From positions 634,297 through 698,296 of the forward strand of contig CAKUPQ010000002.1 in NCBI GenBank assembly GCA_934675205.1: a stretch of DNA of 64,000 nt, written 5' to 3'. The translations under genes were made by a program, and so were the position numbers. The first letter of the stretch is position 1; the number at the start of each line of letters is the position of its first letter. This stretch comes from an uncultured Flavobacteriaceae bacterium (GTDB lineage: Bacteria; Bacteroidota; Bacteroidia; Flavobacteriales; Flavobacteriaceae). Below, one piece after another: positions 22,889 through 32,000 of this stretch. The notes under the pieces were generated by a model. That model ran no database searches and was not told where the DNA came from. It saw only the letters and a program-made list of their open reading frames with translations.

Positions 22889-23887
22889 CTAAATTTCTAC
22901 TCCGTATCCTCCGACATAATATTCTTCCAAAGTAAAAGAAGTATTTGTATTGCCGAAAGTTACACTTTTGAGTGTTATATGATGAATGTATCCTACCAAA
23001 TCTCCTGTAATTTCGTCAAAAACTGCTTCGGTTTCGACTTCAATAATACCTGTTGTTCCATCTTCTGTTGTTTCTCCGTTTTGTGCATACCATTCCTCAA
23101 CAATATTTGGAGAAGTCTGCGGAATAGCCGAACAAAAATAGGCTCCCGTTACATTATTGTCAAAAACCTTATAAATAATAGGATTCGTAACCGAATTGAT
23201 AAGTCTTGTTCTGGGAGTTCCGTTCGTTATTTCATTCGGAAACAAATCTTGGTCTAAATCCATTACCAAAGCCTCTCTTAAATTGAGTTTATACAACAAA
23301 GTGTTAGCAGGGTTTGTCGGGCAATTATTAACAACATCTGTGAAATTAAATTTTATCAAATTTGGAGTCGTATAATTTCCGAATACAAGCTCTTCATACA
23401 CCATTTGGCTATTGCCTTTTTTGAAGATGGCATCTTTTATCACAATATGATGTGTATAACCCGAAATTCCGAGTATTCCTCCGTTTTGAGTATCAGGATT
23501 GGCAACCGTAGTGATCTCAACCGTAGCTCCTGCAATTGCTGTCCATTCGTCTGTAACTTGTGGTTCGGAAACCGGAAAATCCGAACATAAAATTGAGTTG
23601 TTTATCGCTCCGTTATACAATCTGTAAACCAATTTATCACTCGCATTCAAAGTGTAAATTCTTGGGGTAATATCTCCGTTTTCGTCAATCGTCTCGAAGT
23701 TTATAAAATTATTCAACGGAATATCCAAAATCAAAGCCTCATTCTGATTTACATTATATATAAATGTGTTGTTAGAGCATTTGCTCACACTCAATGAAGT
23801 AAAGTTAAAGTTTGTTACCGACATATCTCCGTCATCACAACCCGATAACAATAAAACCAAACTAATAAAACCTATAATGTGTTTCAT
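22889..23887 (-). CDS. lipoprotein with two tandem 150-residue repeats
   Basis: A 332-residue lipoprotein with signal MKHIIGFISLVLLLSGC (acylated Cys 17). The mature protein is an internal duplication. Each half opens with FNFTSLSVSKC or FNFTDVVNNC, continues through NEALILDIPL or REALVMDLDQ, then LVYRLYNG..CSDFP or IIYKVFDN..CSAIP, VTDEWTA or VEEWYA, and GYTHHIVIK or GYIHHITLK. The two cysteines per repeat are in equivalent places, suggesting one disulfide each. I do not recognise the family; it looks like a paired beta-sandwich exposed on the outer membrane. Promoter box at 23904-23911. Confidence 0.78.
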   Translation of the reverse strand: MKHIIGFISLVLLLSGCDDGDMSVTNFNFTSLSVSKCSNNTFIYNVNQNEALILDIPLNNFINFETIDENGDITPRIYTLNASDKLVYRLYNGAINNSILCSDFPVSEPQVTDEWTAIAGATVEITTVANPDTQNGGILGISGYTHHIVIKDAIFKKGNSQMVYEELVFGNYTTPNLIKFNFTDVVNNCPTNPANTLLYKLNLREALVMDLDQDLFPNEITNGTPRTRLINSVTNPIIYKVFDNNVTGAYFCSAIPQTSPNIVEEWYAQNGETTEDGTTGIIEVETEAVFDEITGDLVGYIHHITLKSVTFGNTNTSFTLEEYYVGGYGVEI

Positions 23888-23903
23888 AAAAATAAAATTT
23901 GAA

Positions 23904-23911
23904 CAAAAGTA
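23904..23911 (-). promoter_or_regulatory. -7 box TACTTTTG of the two-repeat lipoprotein gene
   Basis: Perfect TAnnTTTG on the minus strand, 16 nt upstream of the ATG. Confidence 0.55.
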
Positions 23912-23971
23912 ACCTTTTTTGTAGAGAATATAAAATAGAGAATAGAGAATAGATTTTATAAAAAAATTATG

Positions 23972-23979
23972 TAGCTTTG
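23972..23979 (+). promoter_or_regulatory. -7 box TAGCTTTG of the DUF58 gene
   Basis: Perfect TAnnTTTG ending 5 nt before the ATG at 23985; the predicted start is 1 nt before the ATG, so the message would be essentially leaderless. Confidence 0.6.
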
Positions 23980-23984
23980 ACTTT

Positions 23985-24911
23985 ATGAAGATAGAACAGA
24001 ATTTCGAAAAGGTTGCGGCTTTTCAGAACTTGGAACTTTTGGCTAATCAGGTTGTGGAGGGTTTTATTTCAGGAATGCACAAAAGTCCGTTTCACGGATT
24101 TTCGGCCGAATTTGCCGAACATAAAATTTACAACACAGGTGAAAGTACCAAAAATATTGATTGGAAGCTCTTTGCCCGAACCGATAGATTATATACCAAA
24201 CGATTTGAGGAAGAAACCAATTTGAGATGTCATCTGATTTTGGATAATTCGTCTTCGATGCACTATCCGAAATTACAGGAAGACGAGCCTTTTTATAAAA
24301 ACAAAATCGGTTTTTCGGTTTTGGCATCTGCTGTTTTGATGAATTTATTAAAAAAACAACGAGATGCTTTCGGATTGAGTATTTATTCGGATACGTATGA
24401 ATATTACACCTCCGAAAAAGGAAGCGAAAGACATCACAGAATGTTACTGAACACGCTGGAAAATATTACCGTTCCTACCACTCAAAAAAAATCGACCAAT
24501 ACAGTTGAATTTTTACATCAAATTGCCGAAAAGATTCACAGACGTTCGATGATTGTGCTGTTTACAGATATGTTTCAGAATCAAGACGAAGAAGAGCTTT
24601 TTAGAGCTTTGCAACACCTGAAACACAACAAACACAAAGTAATTGTTTTTCACGTTTACAGCAAAAAACACGAACTGAATTTCGAGTTTAGCAATACTCC
24701 CAAAAAATTCATTGATTTGGAAAGCGGAGAAGAAATAAACCTGTTTGCAGAGAATATTCAGGAGGAATACAACAAAACTGTCAAAAATTATTTTGACAAG
24801 ATTTCGCTTATCTGCTCGCAATACCGAATCAAATATGTTCCTGTAGCTGTGGAAGATAGCTTTGACAAAATAATGCTTACGTATTTAACCGAAAAACAAA
24901 TATTTGGGTAA
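23985..24911 (+). CDS. DUF58 domain-containing protein (vWA-like)
   Basis: A 308-residue soluble protein of the DUF58 family. The hallmark GFSAEFAEHKIYNTGESTKN (about 38-57) leading to IDWKLFARTDRLYTKRFEEE is followed by a vWA-like strand LILDNSSSMHYP (D-x-S-x-S) and SMIVLFTDMF further on. In Bacteroidota such proteins commonly sit next to a MoxR ATPase and Bat genes and help in envelope stress or aerotolerance. Here it stands alone, with no MoxR gene nearby. The ATG at 23985 sits immediately after the promoter box. Confidence 0.87.
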   Translation: MKIEQNFEKVAAFQNLELLANQVVEGFISGMHKSPFHGFSAEFAEHKIYNTGESTKNIDWKLFARTDRLYTKRFEEETNLRCHLILDNSSSMHYPKLQEDEPFYKNKIGFSVLASAVLMNLLKKQRDAFGLSIYSDTYEYYTSEKGSERHHRMLLNTLENITVPTTQKKSTNTVEFLHQIAEKIHRRSMIVLFTDMFQNQDEEELFRALQHLKHNKHKVIVFHVYSKKHELNFEFSNTPKKFIDLESGEEINLFAENIQEEYNKTVKNYFDKISLICSQYRIKYVPVAVEDSFDKIMLTYLTEKQIFG

Positions 24912-24917
24912 AAACAA

Positions 24918-26633
24918 TTACGAATTTGTTTTTTTCTTCTTTCTTTTCAGTAAATAATCTACAACAAAATATCCTGCTAAAACAATTAAAAACCAACGGA
25001 AATAGGACTTTGGTTCTCCATCTCCTCCAACGGTTGTGAAAACCCTGTCCCAACGTACTTTTTTGTTTAAGGAATCATAGCTAAACCAAATAAACACAGG
25101 TTTTCCGACAATATGGTCTGCAGGAACATAGCCCCACATTCTGCTGTCTTCCGAATTGTGTCGGTTATCTCCCATCATCCAGTAATAATCTTGTTTGAAA
25201 GTATAAGATGTAACCAATTCTCTATTAATATAAATATCATTTCCTGTTACCATTAGTTGATTTCCTTCGTATTCACGAATGATGTCTTTATAAAAAGGCA
25301 ACGTTTCTTGGTTCAACTCAACTGTTGCTCCTTTTTTCGGAATATAAATCGGCCCGAAATTATCTACACTCCAATTTTTGGTATGAGGAAAAATCTCATC
25401 TGTTTCTGCAAATTCTATCCGAACAACTTCTGCTCCTAAATCTGTTTTAAGTTGTTCCGCTTGTTGAACAGTAACAAATGCTTTTAATCCGTATCGCTTA
25501 ATCTCCAAACGCTCCATTACTCCCGAATTATCTATATAACCGACAGCATATACATTTATCGAATCTCTACTTTGTTCTTGTAAACTAACTCTGTTTTGTG
25601 GATTTGCAAAATAATTTTTAACCGCAAGATCGTCCCAAAGATTAGATTTAATAGTATAGAAAAAAGCTCTCGGTTCTATGTCATAGCGAGTCAAATTCAT
25701 CGGAATATCTTCCTTGAATAGTACATCAGAAAAATACATCGGTTTTGCCCTGTCAGACAATATCAATAATTCACCATTAACATACAAATCTCCGTTACGT
25801 CCTTCAATCAAATCCCCTGCTGTCCCTACACAACGCTTAACATAATTTGATTTTTTATCAATCGGTTTTCGGATATTCATTGCTGTTTTATCTCCAAAAT
25901 ATCGAATCGTATCTACAGGCCAGTTGAAAACCACAATATCATTTTTCTTAACTTCATCAAACCCCCAAAGACGGAAAGACGGAATTTGTGGTTTTTTGAG
26001 ATATGATCTATAACGATTGATTCCTTTAGGAAGTCCTTCATACGAAGTAGGAATAAGCGGAATAGTATCGTGAACCATTGGTAGAGCAACTGCTGTCATC
26101 GGAGTTCTTGCTCCATAATTTACCTTACTTACCAATAGAAAATCTCCAATCAAAAGTGTTTTTTCGAGTGAACCTGTCGGAATTACAAACGGTTGGATAA
26201 AATAGGTATGGATAACAGTTGCTACAATCACAGCAAAAACAATCGAACTCACAAAATCAGCTACTCCGTTTGCAGGTTTCAGACTTCTGTCTTCGATATA
26301 CGTTAGTTTGTTGATTTCTACATAATTCAGATAATAAATATAAAGTCCTAACGTAAGTACAACCAACCAAGTGTCAATGGTTTTATTTTTTCCGAAACTG
26401 CGAATGGTTTCAACCCAAACTACAGGAAACATCAGTAAATTCACAATCGGAACGAAAAGCAAAAAAACATACCATTTCGGTCGGTTGATAATTTTCATCA
26501 GAACGATTCCGTTGTAAATCGGAATAAGTGCTTCCCAAGATTTTCTACCTGCTTTTTGGTATAATTTCCAAGTTCCCAAAAAGTGAACAACCTGAATAAT
26601 CAGAAAAAATATAGCCCAACCTGTTAATGACAT
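24918..26633 (-). CDS. lepB: signal peptidase I, long N-terminally extended form
   Basis: A 571-residue type I signal peptidase that removes Sec/Tat signal peptides at the outer face of the inner membrane. The N-terminal 115 residues add about four membrane helices (WAIFFLIIQVVHFLGTW etc.), a layout usual in Flavobacteria. A further membrane helix near 125-148 leads to the catalytic domain: nucleophile S155 in FVIPTGSLEKTLLIGD (Leu replaces the common Met after Ser), catalytic Lys about 266 in YVKRCVGTAGDLI, and the late box MMGDNRHNSEDSRMWGYVP. A large insertion separates Lys box and the C-terminal box. The essential residues are intact. A CACAGAT-family palindrome precedes it. Confidence 0.92.
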   Translation of the reverse strand: MSLTGWAIFFLIIQVVHFLGTWKLYQKAGRKSWEALIPIYNGIVLMKIINRPKWYVFLLFVPIVNLLMFPVVWVETIRSFGKNKTIDTWLVVLTLGLYIYYLNYVEINKLTYIEDRSLKPANGVADFVSSIVFAVIVATVIHTYFIQPFVIPTGSLEKTLLIGDFLLVSKVNYGARTPMTAVALPMVHDTIPLIPTSYEGLPKGINRYRSYLKKPQIPSFRLWGFDEVKKNDIVVFNWPVDTIRYFGDKTAMNIRKPIDKKSNYVKRCVGTAGDLIEGRNGDLYVNGELLILSDRAKPMYFSDVLFKEDIPMNLTRYDIEPRAFFYTIKSNLWDDLAVKNYFANPQNRVSLQEQSRDSINVYAVGYIDNSGVMERLEIKRYGLKAFVTVQQAEQLKTDLGAEVVRIEFAETDEIFPHTKNWSVDNFGPIYIPKKGATVELNQETLPFYKDIIREYEGNQLMVTGNDIYINRELVTSYTFKQDYYWMMGDNRHNSEDSRMWGYVPADHIVGKPVFIWFSYDSLNKKVRWDRVFTTVGGDGEPKSYFRWFLIVLAGYFVVDYLLKRKKKKTNS

Positions 26634-26651
26634 ACGTTTTTGTTTTTAGTT

Positions 26652-26739
26652 TAGCCACAGATGCACAGATAAAATATCTGAAATCTGTGTTTATTTTATT
26701 TATAAATTAATTCCACAAATATCTGTGCATCTGTGGCTA
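26652..26739. repeat. Palindromic repeat with perfect 20-bp arms, TAGCCACAGAT family
   Basis: The arm TAGCCACAGATGCACAGATA (26652-26671) is exactly repeated in reverse complement at 26720-26739. The 48-bp centre is AT-rich with partial CTGAAATCTGTG copies. It lies between dapB and lepB on the minus strand. Confidence 0.8.
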
Positions 26740-26771
26740 TATCAAAATAAGTCTGCAAGATATTCAAAAAG

Positions 26772-27470
26772 TTACAAACCAAGCACGTCTTTCATCGTAA
26801 AAATTCCTTTTTTTCCGATAATCCACTCCGAAGCCATTACTGCTCCGAGTGCAAAACCCTCTCTGGAATGGGCTGTATGCTTGATTTCGATTTCGTCAAT
26901 TTCAGATTTATAGACAACCGTATGGGTTCCCGGAACATTTTCGATGCGTTTGGCTTCGATTCCGATGGTTTTGTCTTGTGTTTTTCCTAATTTCCAATCA
27001 GAATAATCAGAATTGGCTATGATTTGATTAGCTAACGAAATAGCTGTTCCACTTGGAGCATCTAATTTTTGAGTATGATGAATTTCTTCCATTTCGACTG
27101 AATAATCAGGGAATTTCTTCATCATTTCGGATAATTTTTCGTTGAGCAAAAAGAAAAGATTTACTCCCAAACTAAAGTTTGAACCATAAATAAAACTTCC
27201 GTTTTTTTCCTGACAAAGTTTGACCATTTCGTCATATTTTCCCAACCAACCTGTCGTTCCTGACACAATCGGAATTCCTCTGTTCAAACATTCCGAAATA
27301 TGTGTAACTGCACTATCAGGAGCTGAAAAATCAATAGCAACATCAGCTTTTTCGAGTCCGTCAAAGTTGTCATCTATTGATTTTTTAAGGACAATTTCGT
27401 GTCCTCTTTGAACAGCAATTTTCTCAATTGCTTGTCCCATTTTTCCGTATCCTAAAAGTGCTATTTTCAT
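26772..27470 (-). CDS. dapB: 4-hydroxy-tetrahydrodipicolinate reductase
   Basis: A 232-residue DapB, which reduces the dihydrodipicolinate precursor with NAD(P)H in lysine and diaminopimelate synthesis. The nucleotide-binding turn is MKIALLGYGKMGQAIE (glycines 7, 9, 12), and the active-site segment EEIHHTQKLDAPSGTAISLA carries the catalytic His-His and Lys and the substrate loop. It is shorter than the E. coli enzyme (273), as in other Bacteroidota, with the difference in the cofactor domain. It lies between lepB and ferredoxin on the same strand; the 37-nt gap to the ferredoxin stop has no terminator, so the three could be one transcript from the ferredoxin promoter. Confidence 0.93.
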   Translation of the reverse strand: MKIALLGYGKMGQAIEKIAVQRGHEIVLKKSIDDNFDGLEKADVAIDFSAPDSAVTHISECLNRGIPIVSGTTGWLGKYDEMVKLCQEKNGSFIYGSNFSLGVNLFFLLNEKLSEMMKKFPDYSVEMEEIHHTQKLDAPSGTAISLANQIIANSDYSDWKLGKTQDKTIGIEAKRIENVPGTHTVVYKSEIDEIEIKHTAHSREGFALGAVMASEWIIGKKGIFTMKDVLGL

Positions 27471-27507
27471 ATTTTTTTTTGCGAATTTACAGATTTGCGA
27501 ATTTGCT

Positions 27508-27858
27508 TTATTCGTTGTGCAAAAACGCTTGTCTGTTGAGTAGTGTTTCTTCGTCTTCTACGTTGTTTTCGTCAGGAATACAACAATCCACAGGGCAAAC
27601 AGCCGCACATTGAGGCTCTTCGTGGAAACCAAGACATTCGGTACATTTATCGGGAACGATATAATAAAAATCGTCTGAAATTGGTGTCTGAACTTCGTCT
27701 GCATCGACTTCTTTTCCGTTCGGAAGAACGATTTTCCCTTTTAGTGATGTTCCGTCTTTGTATCTCCAGTCGTCTGCACCTTCGTAAATTGCATTATTCG
27801 GACACTCGGGTTCACAAGCACCACAATTGATACAATCGTCTGTTATTATAATTGCCAT
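27508..27858 (-). CDS. 2[4Fe-4S]-type ferredoxin
   Basis: A 116-residue ferredoxin, a small cytosolic electron carrier. The first cluster motif is [18 protein letters not shown] (CxxCxxCxxxCP), the second is [24 protein letters not shown], with a widened spacing of the third cysteine. An insertion of about 40 residues ([15 protein letters not shown] onwards) separates the two motifs, as in other Flavobacterial ferredoxins. Its promoter box (27927-27934) overlaps in opposite orientation with that of the divergent acyl-CoA reductase gene, which it may supply with electrons, although that is inference. Confidence 0.92.
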   Translation of the reverse strand: MAIIITDDCINCGACEPECPNNAIYEGADDWRYKDGTSLKGKIVLPNGKEVDADEVQTPISDDFYYIVPDKCTECLGFHEEPQCAAVCPVDCCIPDENNVEDEETLLNRQAFLHNE

Positions 27859-27916
27859 TATTATTTTTGTTTAATGGTTTCAGGTTTAAAGTTTCAAGTT
27901 TTTGAGGAATTAAACC

Positions 27917-27924
27917 TATTTTTG
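27917..27924 (+). promoter_or_regulatory. -7 box TATTTTTG of the acyl-CoA reductase gene
   Basis: Perfect TAnnTTTG; predicted start near 27929, leader about 34 nt to the ATG at 27963. Confidence 0.6.
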
Positions 27925-27926
27925 TG

Positions 27927-27934
27927 CAAAATTA
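27927..27934 (-). promoter_or_regulatory. -7 box TAATTTTG of the ferredoxin gene
   Basis: Perfect TAnnTTTG on the minus strand, two base pairs from the opposing box; predicted start near 27922. Polymerase bound at one would block the other. Confidence 0.6.
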
Positions 27935-27962
27935 CGAGCAAAACCATTCATAAACAAATATT

Positions 27963-29024
27963 ATGGTGTTAGAAAAAACAAAAAATGCATTTATAGAACT
28001 TGGTAAATTCTTATCACAATTCAAAGAGAATCAAAATATTAAAAATTCTGATGTTTTGTTTAATGATTTGTTTTTCGACGATTTTATGAATCTTATCGAA
28101 AATCAAAAGCATTATAATGGTTGGTTTACGGAAAGTGAAGTTAATTTTTCCGTTCAATCTTGGGCTGATGCCCTTACGGAAGAAAACCTTGACAAATGGC
28201 TCTCTGCTTATGATATACCCGAAAGAGAACCAAAAACTATCGGACTTATTTTGGCAGGAAATATTCCCCTTGTCGGATTTCACGATTTTTTAAGTGTGCT
28301 TATTTCAGGTCATAAAGCTCTTGTCAAAACGTCTTCAAACGATCAAAAATTACTTCCGTTTTTGGCTGAATATTTGATTAAAACTGAACTAACTTTAGAA
28401 AATAGAATCGAATTTACAGACGGAAAAATAGAGCAATTTGATGCCATTATAGCCACAGGAAGCAACAATACAGCTCGATATTTTGAATATTATTTTAAGG
28501 ATAAACCAAATATTATCCGAAAAAACCGAAATTCGGTTGCGGTTCTAAACGGAGAAGAATCCAAAGAAGATTTAATCGGTTTGGGGAAAGATATTTTTAC
28601 CTATTTCGGTTTGGGTTGCAGGAATGTTTCTAAACTTTTCGTCCCGAAAGACTATGATTTTGAGAAGTTTTTTAAGGCAATGTACGAATATCGAGAAATT
28701 ATCAACAATCAGAAATACATCAATAATTATGATTATAACAAGGCTGTTTTCTTGATGAGTAATTTTTTGGTTCTGGATAATGAATTTTTGGTTCTCAAAG
28801 AAGATACTTCGTATTCCTCTCCTATTTCGGCTGTTTTTTACGAATATTATTCCGATTTGGAAACACTCAAAAACCGATTAAACCAAGATAACGAATTGAT
28901 TCAATGTATCGTAAGTAATAATCTGATTGGAAATTCGGTTGGATTCGGACAAACCCAACATCCCCAATTATGGGATTATGCCGATAATGTGGATACGATT
29001 GAGTTTTTGATTTCAATTTCATAA
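27963..29024 (+). CDS. acyl-CoA reductase, LuxC-like
   Basis: A 353-residue protein of the LuxC/acyl-CoA reductase family, NAD(P)H-dependent enzymes of the aldehyde dehydrogenase fold that make aldehydes from acyl-CoA or acyl thioesters. Recognisable segments are TIGLILAGNIPLVGFHDFLS (81-100), the cofactor region HKALVKTSSNDQKLLP, IIATGSNNTARYFEYYF, IRKNRNSVAVL and FGLGCRNVSKLFVP, where the cysteine aligns with the catalytic Cys of the family. No lux genes are near, so it is not a luciferase system; this single-gene form is common in Flavobacteria with an unknown substrate. Ends in a bidirectional terminator. Confidence 0.87.
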   Translation: MVLEKTKNAFIELGKFLSQFKENQNIKNSDVLFNDLFFDDFMNLIENQKHYNGWFTESEVNFSVQSWADALTEENLDKWLSAYDIPEREPKTIGLILAGNIPLVGFHDFLSVLISGHKALVKTSSNDQKLLPFLAEYLIKTELTLENRIEFTDGKIEQFDAIIATGSNNTARYFEYYFKDKPNIIRKNRNSVAVLNGEESKEDLIGLGKDIFTYFGLGCRNVSKLFVPKDYDFEKFFKAMYEYREIINNQKYINNYDYNKAVFLMSNFLVLDNEFLVLKEDTSYSSPISAVFYEYYSDLETLKNRLNQDNELIQCIVSNNLIGNSVGFGQTQHPQLWDYADNVDTIEFLISIS

Positions 29025-29044
29025 TAGGGCAATTTTTAAATTAA

Positions 29045-29076
29045 AAAACCTCCTCAAAATATTTTGAGGAGGTTTT
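29045..29076. terminator. Bidirectional terminator, acyl-CoA reductase / large T9SS gene
   Basis: AAAACCTCCTCAAAAT and ATTTTGAGGAGGTTTT form a perfect 16-bp palindrome without a separate loop, with A on one side and T on the other. Confidence 0.9.
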
Positions 29077-29097
29077 CATTTCACATTTTTATTGGAT

Positions 29098-32000
29098 TTA
29101 TTTCTTCACTACTTTCAGCATTTTCGAAACGCCTTCGATAGTTACTTTGATCAAATAATTTCCTGTTGGTAATCCTGACATATCCAAACTGGTGTTGTCT
29201 GAATTTGCAGGTACATTTACCTCTTGTCCAAGCATATTGATTACTGTAACATTGCTGATTGGAGTGTTAGCACTCAAATACATCATATCAGTCACAGGAT
29301 TCGGATAATATCTGAATCCGAAGTTGTTAAAGTCTGCAACACCTGATGTTTGCTCAACCGTAACTGCCAAATAATCACTTTGACAACCTCCGTTTGTGCT
29401 TACTACATAATAAATAGTAGCATCAACAAGTTCTGTACTTGGGTCAAGAACAATAGTAAGGTCTTCATCAGCATACCAAACCAAGTTATCTCCTGTTACA
29501 TCAAGGTCAGCCAACGTTTCTCCTGCTTCGAACTGTTGTGTTGCAAGTCCTGTTGGAGTTGCCATCTCATCACAAGAAACTCTCAAAGTAAAGTCAAGAG
29601 CCTCTCCTTGAGTGATTAGACCACAAGCAGGAGGTGTGGTTGTTGCTCCTTGTTCAGCACGCACTCTCATTCGGTAGTCTCCACCCGGTGTACCAACAGG
29701 AATTGTAATTGTTCCTGATTTGGTACCGGTTCCACCTGCAAGGAAGAACACTTGTTCATCATCTTCAAATATAAAGTCGTTATTCCAGTCCACCCAGATT
29801 CTCAATCCACTTGCTCCTCCAACATAGTTAGAAGTAAAGTTGAATGTTTCTCCTGCATCTTCTGTGATAATCATAGTCGTACTATTTACATAACCTGTTC
29901 CCAAAGCAGGTCCCGGATATGAATAAGTTACGTTTTCTACAGCATTGGTTGTATTAAACAAAGTAAAGTAGAATCCTTGAGTTGCATAAGGAATACAGTG
30001 TCCTGAATTGAATCGTACAGGTCCTACCCATTCTCCGAAATCATCTTCGTCATCAGTACTACAATCTCTACGAACATAGAAATCATATTGTATTGATGAA
30101 TCTAATCCCGATAATGTGTAAGAGAATGTATCAATATCTGAAATTTCAGTTCCTGTTAGTTCAGGGTTAAATCCGACATTACCCCATTTCACTTGGAATG
30201 TTCCGGTTTCTGCAGATGTCCATACTAAATCTACTGAATCTGCAGTAGGATTGATATAACCTAAATCTGTAGCAGGATTAGGACAAGATGGGATGTCTTC
30301 AAATGTTGCATTAAGCACCCAAGTTCCGTCTTCCACAAAAACAAGGGTTGTACCGCAACCTGTACCTCCAGTTGTTCTCCAAGCTTTCAGCTCAAATTCA
30401 ACAGTTCCGGTAGCTCCGTTAGCAAAATCAACAGTTCTGTTATAATAGATAACACCAGGGAAATCTTCACCACCCACAGGAAGTGCAACTGTAGCTTCTC
30501 CCATTCCAAGGGTAGAAGAGTAAAGCACTGAACGTTGGTGGCTTGTATAAGCAGGATTAGCAGATGTCATCACATATTGTACGGAAAGACTCGCTATTTG
30601 CTGACCTGTAGGAACATCTATTGCAAATGAAGTTGCACAAGCAATATCTTCAACTTGTGGATTAGCATTAAGCAAAGTAGGAATATTTCCTTGGAAAACT
30701 CCCGGAGTAAAGGTTAGCGGACCTCTCCAAAGACTGTAATCGTCCCCTGCAGCAGTACAATCCTGACGAACATAGAACTGATAAGCCACCCCACCAGTAA
30801 GTCCACCTAAAGTATAAGGATTTCCAACTTCCGGAATGATTGTTCCTGTTCCCGGAGTAAATCCTTGAGGGCCATATTCGATTTCGAATACTGTACCAGT
30901 ACTTGTCCAAGACAAAGAAACAGAAGAAGCCGAAATATTCACAGCTTGTAGATTTTGTGGGAACATACAAGCTGGAGGAGTAATAACCTCAAGGGTATAA
31001 TCTTCGGTTTCTCCATAACTTTGAGAATTACACGCATCAAAAGTTGTAGAACCTTCAACAACTCTTACACGAAGTCTGTATTCTCCTATTGGAGTACCTG
31101 TTGGAATTGTAAAACTGTCTGTAAAAGTACCTCCCGAAGCAATTGTAGCAGCACTTGCAGCTACGATTTCACTGGTTTCAAAAACACCGTTTTCGTTCCA
31201 ATCAACCCAAATTTTAACTCCACCCGAATAACTACCAACTCCTACTGTAAACGGAACAACTGCTCCTTCAACAACTACTGCTGATATAGATGAGAAATTG
31301 TTATAACCATTTGCTCCACAAGAACCAGTACCAGTATTGTTTGCAATGTTCTCTAAAGCATCAAAAGTTTCAAAATTAGAGATTTTAGCTCCGTTTGTAC
31401 AACCATACAAATAAGCAGGAACGCAATACCCGGTTTTGAAGTTAAACGGACCTACCCAAAGGCTTTCTCCATCTCCGTTTGCGTTACAATCCTGACGAAC
31501 ATAAAACTGATAAGGTACATCAATTGTTACAGATACTGATGTAGAGTTTGTAGGAACATCATTGATTTGAGTTCCACTTCCTAAAGTGAACCCTTGAGGT
31601 CCCCATTCTACGTCAAATAAACTTCCTGCACTTGTCCAGCCAAGGGTTACTTCTGATAAAGAAGTAGGAGTAGCTGTCAAAGTATTTGGAGGTAAACAGG
31701 CAGGAGGTGTAATTATCGTTACTGTATAATCCTCTGTTTCTCCGTAGTTGTAAAGAGAACAAGCATCAAAAGTTGTAGAGCCTTCAACAACTCTTACACG
31801 CATTCTGTAATCTCCTAATGCAGTACCTAACGGAACAGTAATGGTTCCGGAATAAGTACCTCCTGCAGCAATTGTTGCTGCACTTTCAGACATTAATTCA
31901 CTGGTTTCAAAAACACCATTGTTGTTCCAGTCTATCCAAACTTTTACTCCACCACTGTAACTTCCAACTCCAACATTGAATGAAACTGTTCCACTTTCAA

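Noticed and set aside
27963..29024. Luciferase (lux) operon because of the LuxC-like gene
   Set aside because: No luxA, luxB, luxD or luxE nearby; single LuxC-like genes occur in many non-luminous Flavobacteria.
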